A program made the translations under genes and the position numbers. The notes under the pieces were generated by a model. It had not been told where the DNA came from. It saw nothing but the letters and a program-made list of their open reading frames with translations, and searched no databases. 11,995 nt of DNA from Candidatus Poseidoniaceae archaeon (lineage in GTDB: Archaea; Thermoplasmatota; Poseidoniia; Poseidoniales; Poseidoniaceae): contig DUJC01000004.1 of assembly GCA_013330015.1 (NCBI GenBank), positions 1 through 11,995 on the forward strand, given 5' to 3'. Shown here piece by piece: positions 1 through 8,127 of this stretch (within the stretch, counting starts at the first letter, position 1; every line of letters begins with the position of its first letter).

Positions 1-1944
1 GTGACTGAGTTTTCCTTCCGCTTGTTCTGGGAAATTTTCCCGCTTGCAGTTGTCCTTGTCGCTATTGGTCTCTTTGTTTTCCACTCTGATCTTCTGCAAG
101 CAGGAATCTCCGGTATTCGCCCAATTCAGGGAATCAAAGTTGTCATTATTGCCGGGCTCCCAACACTGTGTGCAGTCTTTTGGACATTAGGAATTATCGG
201 GGCATCGAATTATGAGGTGACGATGACGGTTATTATCGTCGGTCCAATTTTGCTTGCATTAGGTGTTTCATATGGGTTGCACATTACCAACAGGTACGCT
301 GAAGAAGAAGGTAGCAGAACCGAAAAGATGCAGGCTTCTATGAAATCAACAGGTCGTGCTGTTTTCTTGTCTGCTGTTACAACCGTTATTGGATTTATTT
401 CACTAATTTTCACGCCAATGGCGCCAATCAAAACCGTTGGTATTGCGCTGTCCGGGGGGATTGTCATCGTCTATATCCTAACGATGTTTATGGTTCCGAA
501 TCTTACCCTAATTCTCGATTTACGTAAGCCGAAACATCCTCCATTAAGGGTCTTCGATGCTGCGGTGGATATTCCGATCAAACGCAATCGTAGCCTAATC
601 GGATTTTTCTTGATTCTTGTGCTCGTTTCAGCGACGCTGGGTCAGGCCAACGTTGAAGAAAACATCGATTTGCTTGGTATGGCTCCTGAAGGTGAGCAAC
701 CGGTCATCAAAATGAAACAATACAGCCGGGAATTCAATGCAGGCCAAATCGGTATGGTTCTTGTCCACGCAAATGTATCTGGCGATGTGACCGACAATGA
801 CCCAACCAATGATGATCCAGCTCAAAATCTGAAAATCATTGATGGCCTTGAGAGGAATCTCAATACTGTAGAAAATGCATCTGCTGTTTCTGTTGTATTC
901 CTGATGAAAGCAACCGGACTAGCCCCAACTCTATCTGGTCAACCACTCCTTGCACAAATTCAAGAGATTCCCGGATATGAGATTCTTCCAGAGGATGTTC
1001 GAAACACCTTCGAAGTCTTGCTCGACCAAGAAGTTACACAAGGTGCAACCTTCTGGGATTTGTTGACGACTCCGGAAGAATTTGGCTTGCCGGGTTCAAC
1101 CCAGAGTCAGATTTTCTTGCTCGATGTTTTCTACTCTTCGTTGACAAAAGAAATGCGTGAAATTTTCATCAATTCAGATTATGACCGAACGCTGATTTAC
1201 ATCGACATGCCATTCATTCCTGTAGCGGACACCGCCGTGGCTGTCGAACAAATCAACGAGTATTCAGAGGGATTCCAGGGCACGCATCAAGAACGTGCTG
1301 AAAAACTGACAGGAGTCGCTGCAACCGCTATCGAAGTCAACAAATTGATTGTTGATTCACAATGGACCTCGCTCGGATTCGCCATTGTGCTGACACTGAT
1401 CGTACTCGCTGTTGTGTTCAGAGACATTCGGTATTCTCTCTTGACGACATCACCCGTTATCGCTACCGTTGCACTTCAGTGGCTCGTTATGTGGCAAATG
1501 GATGTACCATTATCTCTCGTAACGGTCATGATTGGCTCGATTCTTGTGGGTGTGGGCGTGGACTTTTCAATTCACATCGCCAATCGTATACGTGAACTTG
1601 GCGGTGGAATTGAGGCGATTCGTTCCGCAGCGGTTGGAACAGGAATGTCGCTGTTTGAGGCGGCCGTCGTCACATCGCTTGGTATGTTCACTGCCTATCA
1701 AATTCCGATTCCTGAGATCAAACCGTTTGTAACGGTTATTCTCATTTTGCTTTGGGTTGCAGCAGCGAGTGCCTTGCTCCTTCTACCTGCTATTTTCGTA
1801 ACACTCGAGAAACTTGGAATCGGTGTTGTCGGAGGTCCATCCGCAATGTCAAGACGTTTGGGACTCGGTAAAATGAAAGCAGATGACCCGGACGTCTTGG
1901 AGGCGGTTCTCATCCACGATTCGAGCAACAAAGAAGCGTGGTGA
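1..1944 (+). CDS. RND/MMPL superfamily exporter, 5' partial
   Basis: Membrane transporter of the RND/MMPL superfamily; substrate not deducible. The window opens inside the gene: the first codon is GTG, but the visible protein starts around TM2 of an expected 12-helix plan, so TM1 and the first extracytoplasmic domain are missing and GTG is probably an internal Val. The 647 visible residues show helices near 6-28, 44-67, 72-96, 118-140 and 143-171 (first half), a helix at 197-214, an extracytoplasmic domain at about 215-452, then helices near 455-473, 477-498, 503-526, 549-568 and 574-603. The second half carries the family motif GVGVDFSIHIANR, with Asp521 in the proton-relay position of TM10. 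The matching place in TM4 reads GVSYGLHITNR, with Ser90 instead of Asp. The C-terminus is a short soluble tail. The gene ends 41 bases before the preferred start of the EVE gene, suggesting co-transcription. The family is confident; the function is open. Confidence 0.9.
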   Translation: MTEFSFRLFWEIFPLAVVLVAIGLFVFHSDLLQAGISGIRPIQGIKVVIIAGLPTLCAVFWTLGIIGASNYEVTMTVIIVGPILLALGVSYGLHITNRYAEEEGSRTEKMQASMKSTGRAVFLSAVTTVIGFISLIFTPMAPIKTVGIALSGGIVIVYILTMFMVPNLTLILDLRKPKHPPLRVFDAAVDIPIKRNRSLIGFFLILVLVSATLGQANVEENIDLLGMAPEGEQPVIKMKQYSREFNAGQIGMVLVHANVSGDVTDNDPTNDDPAQNLKIIDGLERNLNTVENASAVSVVFLMKATGLAPTLSGQPLLAQIQEIPGYEILPEDVRNTFEVLLDQEVTQGATFWDLLTTPEEFGLPGSTQSQIFLLDVFYSSLTKEMREIFINSDYDRTLIYIDMPFIPVADTAVAVEQINEYSEGFQGTHQERAEKLTGVAATAIEVNKLIVDSQWTSLGFAIVLTLIVLAVVFRDIRYSLLTTSPVIATVALQWLVMWQMDVPLSLVTVMIGSILVGVGVDFSIHIANRIRELGGGIEAIRSAAVGTGMSLFEAAVVTSLGMFTAYQIPIPEIKPFVTVILILLWVAAASALLLLPAIFVTLEKLGIGVVGGPSAMSRRLGLGKMKADDPDVLEAVLIHDSSNKEAW

Positions 1945-1985
1945 AGCCAAGCAAAGGGATAAGACCTGTATTCCTACCAACAAGC

Positions 1986-2465
1986 ATGGTCAAGTATTGG
2001 TTGATGAAGTCGGAACTCGACGTTTATCCCTACGCACAACTCGTCACAGATGGGAAGACCCATTGGGACGGTGTTCGCAACTACCAAGCTAGGAACATGA
2101 TGCGGGATGAAATGAAGGTTGGAGATTTAATTCTCTACTATCATTCAAATTGTAAACCACCTCATGTAGCAGGGATAGCCAAAGTGTGCAACGAAGGGTA
2201 CGGTGACTTCACGTCTTGGGACTCGTCTTCAAAATACTTCGATGAAAAGTCCACACCTGAAAATCCTCGATGGTTCATGGTTGATATTGAACCTGTATGT
2301 GAATTGGAAAACATTGTCTCATTGGATGCTGTGCGACAAGAAGAAGCACTTGCGGATATGTTGTTGATACGAAGAGGACAACGACTCTCGATTCAGCCCG
2401 TACAAGAAAACGAGTTCCGGCACATCTGCAGCATGGGTGGTGTTGACCCCTCAAACCTTGAGTGA
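1986..2465 (+). CDS. EVE domain-containing protein
   Basis: Small soluble protein (159 residues) made of one EVE domain, a PUA-like fold. Characterised relatives such as human THYN1 bind modified bases in DNA or RNA; the ligand here is unknown. Family hallmarks appear in order: YWLMKSE at residues 4-10, WDGVRNYQARN at 27-37, KVGDLILYYHSN at 44-55, VAGIAKV at 61-67, a Trp-Phe-Val-Asp strand near 106-110, and a C-terminal LADMLLIRRGQRLSIQPV segment near 122-139. This covers the whole usual domain length. The ATG at 1986 is chosen because the family typically begins right before the YWLMKSE motif. A GTG at 1938, overlapping the exporter stop, would add 16 residues (MVKPSKGIRPVFLPTS) with no family counterpart. 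No clear Shine-Dalgarno precedes 1986, so the longer form cannot be excluded. It sits between a transporter and an aminotransferase and ends 9 bases before the latter, implying one transcript but no obvious functional link. Confidence 0.88.
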   Translation: MVKYWLMKSELDVYPYAQLVTDGKTHWDGVRNYQARNMMRDEMKVGDLILYYHSNCKPPHVAGIAKVCNEGYGDFTSWDSSSKYFDEKSTPENPRWFMVDIEPVCELENIVSLDAVRQEEALADMLLIRRGQRLSIQPVQENEFRHICSMGGVDPSNLE

Positions 2466-2471
2466 AGTGAT
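2464..2471 (+). promoter_or_regulatory. Probable ribosome binding site for the aminotransferase
   Basis: GAAGTGAT overlaps the stop codon of the EVE gene and lies just upstream of the ATG at 2475. It differs at one base from the archaeal Shine-Dalgarno form GAGGTGAT. Its position supports 2475 as the start and suggests translation is coupled to that of the upstream gene. Confidence 0.45.
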
Positions 2472-2474
2472 TCG

Positions 2475-3686
2475 ATGCAACATATTAGCGCAACCGATCG
2501 TGCTCTCAACATTGAGTACGCCATTCGCGATGTGGTTGTTCCTGCTACTCAACTCGAAGCACAAGGTCACTCCATCATCAAGCTCAACATCGGTGATCCA
2601 ATCGCATACCCTGGATTGCCAACCCCTTCACACATGGTCGAAGCCTTCGCCAAAGCTTTGAACGATGGAAAGAATGGATACTCGCCATCTTATGGTTTAC
2701 CGGAGTTACGTACTGCAATTGCGAATGATGAACGCACAAAGGGTTGGCCTGCTTCAGCGGATGATGTGTACGTTTGCCACGGTGTTACAGAGGCACTTCA
2801 AGTCCTATTTCAGGCGACCTTGGAAGAAGGTAGTCAAGTCTTGGCTCCAGGTCCGCACTATCCTCCCTACATGGCGTATCCGCAAATGTACGGTGCTGAA
2901 ACAATCGAATATCGATTAAATTCTGATGATGGATGGTCGCTTGATTTTGATGACATTGAATCAAAGATGAGCGATAATGTTCGACTGTTTGTTTTGATTA
3001 ATCCAAACAATCCAACAGGCGCAGTGGTCGGTCAAGAAGAAATTGATCGGTTGCTGCAGATTCTGAAACCATGGCCAAATTGTATCCTTGTTGCTGATGA
3101 AATCTATGATGGTCTTGATTTTTCAAACCGTCAAGTAAGCGCAGCAAGTCGATCTAATTCAATTCCAGTTGTAACAATGAACGGTGTCTCAAAGGTCTAC
3201 TATGCACCCGGATGGAGGATTGGATACATGGCAATTCACGACCCAAAATCTGTTTTGGCCTCAGTCCGAGATGGAGTTGAGCGAATTCTTCGTTCACGTC
3301 TTTGTGCATCTACGCCAGCACAACTGGGATTCCTGGCTGGTTTGCAGGAAGACCGCTCATGGATGAAGGAATACTCCAAAACTGTTCAAGAACGTCGAGA
3401 TGTCTGTCTCCAACGAATATCAGAAATCGAGGGGCTTGAAGTTGAAACACCCGAGGGTGCATTCTACATGTTCGTTCGATTAACGGACGAGCATTGGAAA
3501 GAGGATGACAAGCAGTTTGTCCTTCAATTACTTCATGAGGAACATGTGTTGCTCGTTCACGGTTCTGGGTTTAGTCAGGACAAAGGAAAAGGTCACGTGC
3601 GACTCGTTTTCTTGCCGGATGTTCCGACGCTCCACACAGCATTTGACCGCATCGACGCGTTTCTGCAAAGACACCGCAATGCGTGA
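2475..3686 (+). CDS. Class I/II PLP-dependent aminotransferase, AlaA-like
   Basis: PLP-dependent aminotransferase of fold type I, 403 residues, cytoplasmic, no signal peptide. Motifs in order: KLNIGDP near 36-42, substrate-side GYSPSYGLPELR at 68-79, cofactor-phosphate loop HGVTEAL at 102-108, aromatic Tyr132 likely stacking on PLP, NPNNPTGAV at 176-184, DEIYDGL at 208-214 with Asp208 contacting the pyridine nitrogen, Schiff-base Lys240 in NGVSK, phosphate-binding Arg248 in GWRIGY, and Arg376 in HVRLVFLP for the substrate carboxylate. RLCASTPAQ (275-283), EGAFYMF (327-333) and HVLLVHGSGF (357-366) closely match the E. coli AlaA type remembered for alanine/glutamate-pyruvate transamination. 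The likely reaction is therefore L-alanine plus 2-oxoglutarate to pyruvate plus L-glutamate, although archaeal members are often annotated only as aspartate/alanine aminotransferases. All catalytic residues are intact. The start is the ATG 9 bases after the EVE stop. The substrate assignment is inference; the family is certain. Confidence 0.93.
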   Translation: MQHISATDRALNIEYAIRDVVVPATQLEAQGHSIIKLNIGDPIAYPGLPTPSHMVEAFAKALNDGKNGYSPSYGLPELRTAIANDERTKGWPASADDVYVCHGVTEALQVLFQATLEEGSQVLAPGPHYPPYMAYPQMYGAETIEYRLNSDDGWSLDFDDIESKMSDNVRLFVLINPNNPTGAVVGQEEIDRLLQILKPWPNCILVADEIYDGLDFSNRQVSAASRSNSIPVVTMNGVSKVYYAPGWRIGYMAIHDPKSVLASVRDGVERILRSRLCASTPAQLGFLAGLQEDRSWMKEYSKTVQERRDVCLQRISEIEGLEVETPEGAFYMFVRLTDEHWKEDDKQFVLQLLHEEHVLLVHGSGFSQDKGKGHVRLVFLPDVPTLHTAFDRIDAFLQRHRNA

Positions 3687-3721
3687 TGAACGACGGCGAA
3701 GTATTCATCATGAACAATATC

Positions 3722-3727
3722 GAGGTG
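3722..3727 (+). promoter_or_regulatory. Shine-Dalgarno that decides the start of the TPR-like membrane protein
   Basis: GAGGTG lies 6 bases before the ATG at 3734 and matches the anti-Shine-Dalgarno core of archaeal 16S rRNA perfectly. Together with the signal-peptide-like sequence starting at 3734, it favours that ATG over the upstream in-frame GTG (3683) and ATGs (3686, 3710), which lack such a site. Confidence 0.6.
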
Positions 3728-3733
3728 TGTTCC

Positions 3734-6700
3734 ATGCGGAAGGTATTCCTAGGCAGTGTCCTCGTTACCTTGGGACTCCTTCCACAAGTTTCAGCCTCGA
3801 CAGTTGCACAGCCAACAGAATTTGACATTACCTATCTGTACCCTTTGTTGTCCGCTTTGTTTGTTGCCGGATTGTTGTGGAAATTTTTCGTTCCACGACA
3901 ACTTTCTGCTCTGCAAGTCGCGTTTGAGATTGACGATAATCTGTACGAAGTACATCGACTAACACGAACCGTTGACGATGCTCGGGAGATTCTTCAACAA
4001 GGCCGTGTAGCCTTTGGTGTTGGACTCTACATGATGGGAATGCTCGGTGTCCTCCTTTTGATTTCTGAGCTTATTTTCCAGCCGGAGGTTTATTTCGAGC
4101 CAAACTTGTGGATCATTGGTTTGTTTGTCCTTCTTCCAATTCTTATTTCTCCTTGGGAAACCATGAACGCTCAACTGGCCGGTAAAGGGGACACGAGAAT
4201 TGGTGCAACCTCGATTGGTGTCGGTGTTCGGCGTATTCTCACGCTTTCCATACTCCTGTTTGCTACGATGATTGCGCTCTTTTATGGTATAAACCAAAAC
4301 GATGGAAAAATCACTCCAGTCTGGTTAGCAATTACCATGTTGGTCTTTATGGCACCAACGATCCTTGCATATGGTCGCATCATGGGAGCGTCCTGGAACA
4401 TGCTACTCGTGAATAAGTGGAGGACTGCGAACGGCAGAAAGAATCCTATCGATCCTGACAAACCATCTTTTGTCAACCGATTGTTCTCCTTGCTCCTGGT
4501 CTTGTTTTTAGTTACCATGCCAGTCACGGCCCTGAATGGTATTGTAACCGTGTTCCACGTTCTCTACAACAGTCCAGATAATAGCGAAGATATCTTGAAC
4601 TTTGGTGGAATCATTGGTCACTCCATATATGTGCGCATCGATCTTATTTCCGAATTTTTGTTCCACTGGGAATTCATTAAATCCATGCCTCAATTCTTGT
4701 CGTTCTATCTCTCATTGAACATTGCGATTGTCGGTCTAGCGTTTATTTTTGAACTTACACGAAACTTGATTCTCGGTGGGCAGACATTCGGCGGAATGTT
4801 TGGTGTTACGCTTGATACACCGCGTGAAATTCGTACCGAAGAAGCTGCACAAGGGAGACAAATTTCATTTGCATTTGCTGGATTTTCTGGTTATACAGTG
4901 CTCCTTCTCATCCTCGTTTGCTACAAGGAATTCGGAGACCTCATGCCGTTTACTTCCGACTTGGAAAATCGAGGATTCAACGAAGAAATGCGATTGCTCG
5001 CTACATGGATGTTTATTGCAGTTGGTAACGCTGTTTTCCTCTTCACTTGGTTGTTATCGATTGCACGATTGTCACCTCTTCGTCAGATTCGTTTTGATTT
5101 GGACCCAGAGGAGCGACGTGAAGGTGCTGTCATGTTAGCTGGTGGTGATTGGATGCGTGAGTACATCGATAATGCTGCTCTCCAAGAAGACCTCGACGCC
5201 CTTATTCGTTTCCAAAAACAATCAATCGAAGGTGACCAATCGTTGGTTCGTCATGAAAAAGCACGTGCAAAGATGTGGTCTTGTGCCATTCGTGGATTGT
5301 GGCCAAAAGCCATCGAGGAAGCAAAGAAAGTTCTTGCTCAATCAGGTGGCGATGATGACGAGGCAAGGATGCTAATCGCTACCGGCTACATTGCGACTCG
5401 TCGATTGGATGCAGCACGAGGTGCATTACGTGGCTTGCAACAACCTGAAGGATACGATGAGCCTGAACTCCTCGCATTCATCTGTGAATGGATTGATCCT
5501 TGGCATGGTAGCGTTGATGAGGATGACTTATGGGATTGGGAGAACAACTCGACCATAGATCACCTGAATGAAAAAATGCGCATGCTTCGTTATTGGTCCC
5601 CAACGTTTTCGAAGGAAGCCACTCAACACAAAGACCGAATCTCTCTTATCTCATCGATCTCCAATGTGGCTACGCTTCGTATGCAAAGGAAACACGAAGA
5701 AGCATTGGAATTGGCTCTGGAATCTGTGAAGCATGATCCGCTTGGAGTTCGCCCCCGTATCGCTGCAGCATTGTGTCTGCTCGACAGAGGTGATTGGCAT
5801 CAAGCCCTCTCAATTTACAAGGAACTGCGTGAAAGCGATGTCAACGACCCTCGCGTCAAGGCACTCTCAGTCATACTCGGCCACGAAGCAGATGCGGAGG
5901 ACATTGAGGTTTCGTTGGTACTTGAGAAAGGAAAGTCATTGCGTCGTTGGCTCGATGATGCTCCAGTCAATCCTGTAGCAGGTTTAGCCACAAAAGGTGG
6001 AATTGATGAAGCCATTAACGCCAATGTCATGATCGTTAATCACGAAGCCGTTCGTAGAGGCATGACGCCACGTTATTCATCATCGCTCGTTCATCGGACT
6101 ATCCAGTTCTTTCTTCTGCCTATGATCTTCATTGTTACAGGTATTGGTCTGGACTCTATCTACGGAGCTGCTGAAGGTGCGGTTGCCACTGTAACGTTGT
6201 TCATTCTTCAATACGGAATGCACCGGTTCAATCGTCAACAACGCAAACAGATCAAGCACCGAGATCAACGATCCCTAGTTCAGTATGCAAAAATGATGAA
6301 GCGTTCGAAGGTCAAACCAAGTCGAGACAACATTCCGGTAGGGACCCATCTCTTGCTGTCTGGTATCCTTGTGACAGTCAACGGTGTTGTTTTGGACATT
6401 GGCCTTCCGGGGTGGTTGACGGAACGTTTGCCCAAGGATTCCGACAAAACGATTCGATCACGATTGAAGCGCAATGCGCTATCAATCTCCAAAAACCGAC
6501 CAGGTAAACTCTCCATCCTTTCATCTGGATGGTGGCTAAAGAGGCCAAAAGAAGAAGATTCAGATATGCCTGCTCTCGAACGATTGATTGGCCCTGTTGC
6601 CTATCGAGGCCGACAAGCAATGATCCAGAAAAAGACCACAGCACTCAATCGCTCAACAAGCATCGGTCCGAGCCGAACGCCTGTTTCTGACCTGAACCTC

Positions 6701-6781
6701 TCCGATCGTAATGTTCCGACACATACCATCGCAAGCGAACGCTCCACATACTCTGGGCCAAGAAGGCCAAGCCAGCGTTGA
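3734..6781 (+). CDS. Multi-pass membrane protein with TPR-like soluble domain, function unknown
   Basis: Not recognised as a named family; 1015 residues from the chosen start. The N-terminus has a signal-peptide shape: basic MRK, a hydrophobic core and VSAS near 19-22 as a possible cleavage site. Hydrophobic helices follow near 31-53, 92-115, 124-141, 166-185, 193-215, 248-272, 322-343, 377-397 and 420-443. A soluble stretch at about 450-780 is rich in paired amphipathic helices. The clearest TPR-like pair is at about 655-697 (EEALELALESVKHDP, then DWHQALSIYKEL), with weaker units near 508-535 and 543-567. Two more hydrophobic helices (about 787-804 and 808-828) re-enter the membrane; 869-888 is also hydrophobic. 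A basic, Ser/Arg/Pro-rich tail ends the protein. TPR-like repeats suggest a protein-protein scaffold at the membrane, perhaps for assembly or secretion; this is inference. The upstream aminotransferase ends 47 bases earlier. Alternative starts at 3683 or 3686 would overlap its stop and put an acidic extension before the signal sequence. Confidence 0.8.
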   Translation: MRKVFLGSVLVTLGLLPQVSASTVAQPTEFDITYLYPLLSALFVAGLLWKFFVPRQLSALQVAFEIDDNLYEVHRLTRTVDDAREILQQGRVAFGVGLYMMGMLGVLLLISELIFQPEVYFEPNLWIIGLFVLLPILISPWETMNAQLAGKGDTRIGATSIGVGVRRILTLSILLFATMIALFYGINQNDGKITPVWLAITMLVFMAPTILAYGRIMGASWNMLLVNKWRTANGRKNPIDPDKPSFVNRLFSLLLVLFLVTMPVTALNGIVTVFHVLYNSPDNSEDILNFGGIIGHSIYVRIDLISEFLFHWEFIKSMPQFLSFYLSLNIAIVGLAFIFELTRNLILGGQTFGGMFGVTLDTPREIRTEEAAQGRQISFAFAGFSGYTVLLLILVCYKEFGDLMPFTSDLENRGFNEEMRLLATWMFIAVGNAVFLFTWLLSIARLSPLRQIRFDLDPEERREGAVMLAGGDWMREYIDNAALQEDLDALIRFQKQSIEGDQSLVRHEKARAKMWSCAIRGLWPKAIEEAKKVLAQSGGDDDEARMLIATGYIATRRLDAARGALRGLQQPEGYDEPELLAFICEWIDPWHGSVDEDDLWDWENNSTIDHLNEKMRMLRYWSPTFSKEATQHKDRISLISSISNVATLRMQRKHEEALELALESVKHDPLGVRPRIAAALCLLDRGDWHQALSIYKELRESDVNDPRVKALSVILGHEADAEDIEVSLVLEKGKSLRRWLDDAPVNPVAGLATKGGIDEAINANVMIVNHEAVRRGMTPRYSSSLVHRTIQFFLLPMIFIVTGIGLDSIYGAAEGAVATVTLFILQYGMHRFNRQQRKQIKHRDQRSLVQYAKMMKRSKVKPSRDNIPVGTHLLLSGILVTVNGVVLDIGLPGWLTERLPKDSDKTIRSRLKRNALSISKNRPGKLSILSSGWWLKRPKEEDSDMPALERLIGPVAYRGRQAMIQKKTTALNRSTSIGPSRTPVSDLNLSDRNVPTHTIASERSTYSGPRRPSQR

Positions 6782-6834
6782 ATTCCTGCTGGTTGTTTCA
6801 CAGAATTCATGAACCTCGTTGCCCAGCGTCCTGC

Positions 6835-8127
6835 ATGGGAAATCTCTCTCCACGTGATTCGGTGAACGCAGTTCTCGACGCATCTGCGAAAAGCGCACGA
6901 TTGTACGGCCACGGCCTCGGCATGATTGCCTCTGAAAACATTATTTCACCCAACGTCAAACGGGCAATAAATTCCGATCTTCATGGCAGATATGCAGAAG
7001 GGTTGCCCGGTAAGAGGTACTATCAAGGCTGCGATGATTTCGACACAATCGAGGACATTGGAATCAATCTAGCAAAAAAGGTCTTTCAAGCAAATTTTGC
7101 CAACATCCAATCAACATCTGGAACCGTTTCAAACATTGGTGCATTGAAAGCACTTGCAAAACCGGGTGATGCAATCACCGCCGTTTCAACCGCCGATGGC
7201 GGACACATTTCTCATGCTCGAATGGGTGCTGTTGGATTGCGTGACCTCAACGTCTCTACGTATCCTTGGGACGAGGATCGGATGGAACCCGATGTCGATG
7301 CATCATGTGCTCTCATTCGAGAAGTGCAGCCTCGAATTACACTGGTAGGACAATCAGTGTTTTTGTTCCCCACTCCGTTGAAAGAATTAGCCGATGCAGC
7401 GCATGAGGTCGGATCAACAGTGATGTACGACGGAGCGCATGTCCTCGGGCTTATCGCTGGTGGAGTCTTCCAAGACCCGTTGCGTGAAGGTGCTGATATC
7501 ATGACTGGATCCTCACACAAAACCTTCCCCGGGCCTCAAGGAGGATTTCTATTATCATCAAGCGAAGATGCATCGTTCCATCGACGCCTCAACAATGCCA
7601 TGTTCCCCGGCGTCTGCTCTTCTTACCATTTGCATCACGTTGCAGGAAAAGTCGTTGCACTTGCTGAATTTGAGGCGTTTGGTCAAGCCTATGCGAGTGA
7701 TATTGTGCGCAATGCAAAGGCCTTCGCTGAATCACTCGCTGCAGAAGGCTTTGACGTTCTTGCCGAGTCAAGAGGCTACACGGCATCGCATCAAGTTCTC
7801 ACGAGGCACGGCGAAACCGATTCTGGAGCAGGTGCTATCGCTGCACGTAAACTCGAGGATGCTGGCATAATTACAAACATGAACATGCTTCCTGGAGACA
7901 CAAAGGCAATGTCCCCATCTGGACTACGCCTCGGCGTTCAGGAATTGACACGTGTCGGCATGGGGGTCAATGAAATGGCGGAAGTTGCATCGCTCTATGC
8001 ACGAGTCTTGCTGAAGCAGGAAACGCCTGAGCAGGTCCGTCATGATGTTCAGCACTTGAAATCCGATTTCCAACATGTCCAATACTGCTTTGATTCCGAA
8101 TCCATCCCTGCCTACGAAGGGATGTGA
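6835..8127 (+). CDS. glyA: Serine hydroxymethyltransferase
   Basis: PLP enzyme interconverting serine and glycine with transfer of a one-carbon unit to a pterin carrier (tetrahydrofolate, or a methanopterin-type carrier in some archaea; which one is not deducible here). At 430 residues it has normal family length. Motifs: IASEN at 31-35, with Glu34 as the catalytic acid/base; GRYAEGLPGKRYYQG at 51-65, with the Tyr residues that contact substrate and cofactor; His124 in DGGHISH, stacking on PLP; Asp199 and His202 in YDGAHVLG; Schiff-base Lys229 in TGSSHKTFPGPQGG; and Arg364 in SGLRLGVQELT, binding the substrate carboxylate. All are intact. The ATG at 6835 gives an N-terminus of usual length before the SEN motif. 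A TTG at 6778 overlapping the upstream stop would add 19 Cys- and His-containing residues unlike the family. The stop overlaps the next gene's GTG by four bases (GTGA), indicating coupled translation. Confidence 0.95.
   Translation: MGNLSPRDSVNAVLDASAKSARLYGHGLGMIASENIISPNVKRAINSDLHGRYAEGLPGKRYYQGCDDFDTIEDIGINLAKKVFQANFANIQSTSGTVSNIGALKALAKPGDAITAVSTADGGHISHARMGAVGLRDLNVSTYPWDEDRMEPDVDASCALIREVQPRITLVGQSVFLFPTPLKELADAAHEVGSTVMYDGAHVLGLIAGGVFQDPLREGADIMTGSSHKTFPGPQGGFLLSSSEDASFHRRLNNAMFPGVCSSYHLHHVAGKVVALAEFEAFGQAYASDIVRNAKAFAESLAAEGFDVLAESRGYTASHQVLTRHGETDSGAGAIAARKLEDAGIITNMNMLPGDTKAMSPSGLRLGVQELTRVGMGVNEMAEVASLYARVLLKQETPEQVRHDVQHLKSDFQHVQYCFDSESIPAYEGM

Noticed and set aside
3959..4297. 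Minus-strand frame of 112 codons
   Set aside because: It is antisense to predicted membrane helices of the sense protein. Its polar, Lys/Asn-rich translation is typical of complemented hydrophobic codons.
6778..6834. N-terminal extension of SHMT from a TTG codon
   Set aside because: The 19 extra residues have no counterpart in the family, and TTG is a weaker start than the ATG at 6835. The overlap with the upstream stop is the only point in its favour.
6601..6912. Minus-strand frames spanning the junction between the TPR-like membrane protein and glyA
   Set aside because: They are composed of antisense sequence to two supported coding regions, with Arg/Cys-rich translations and no recognisable features.
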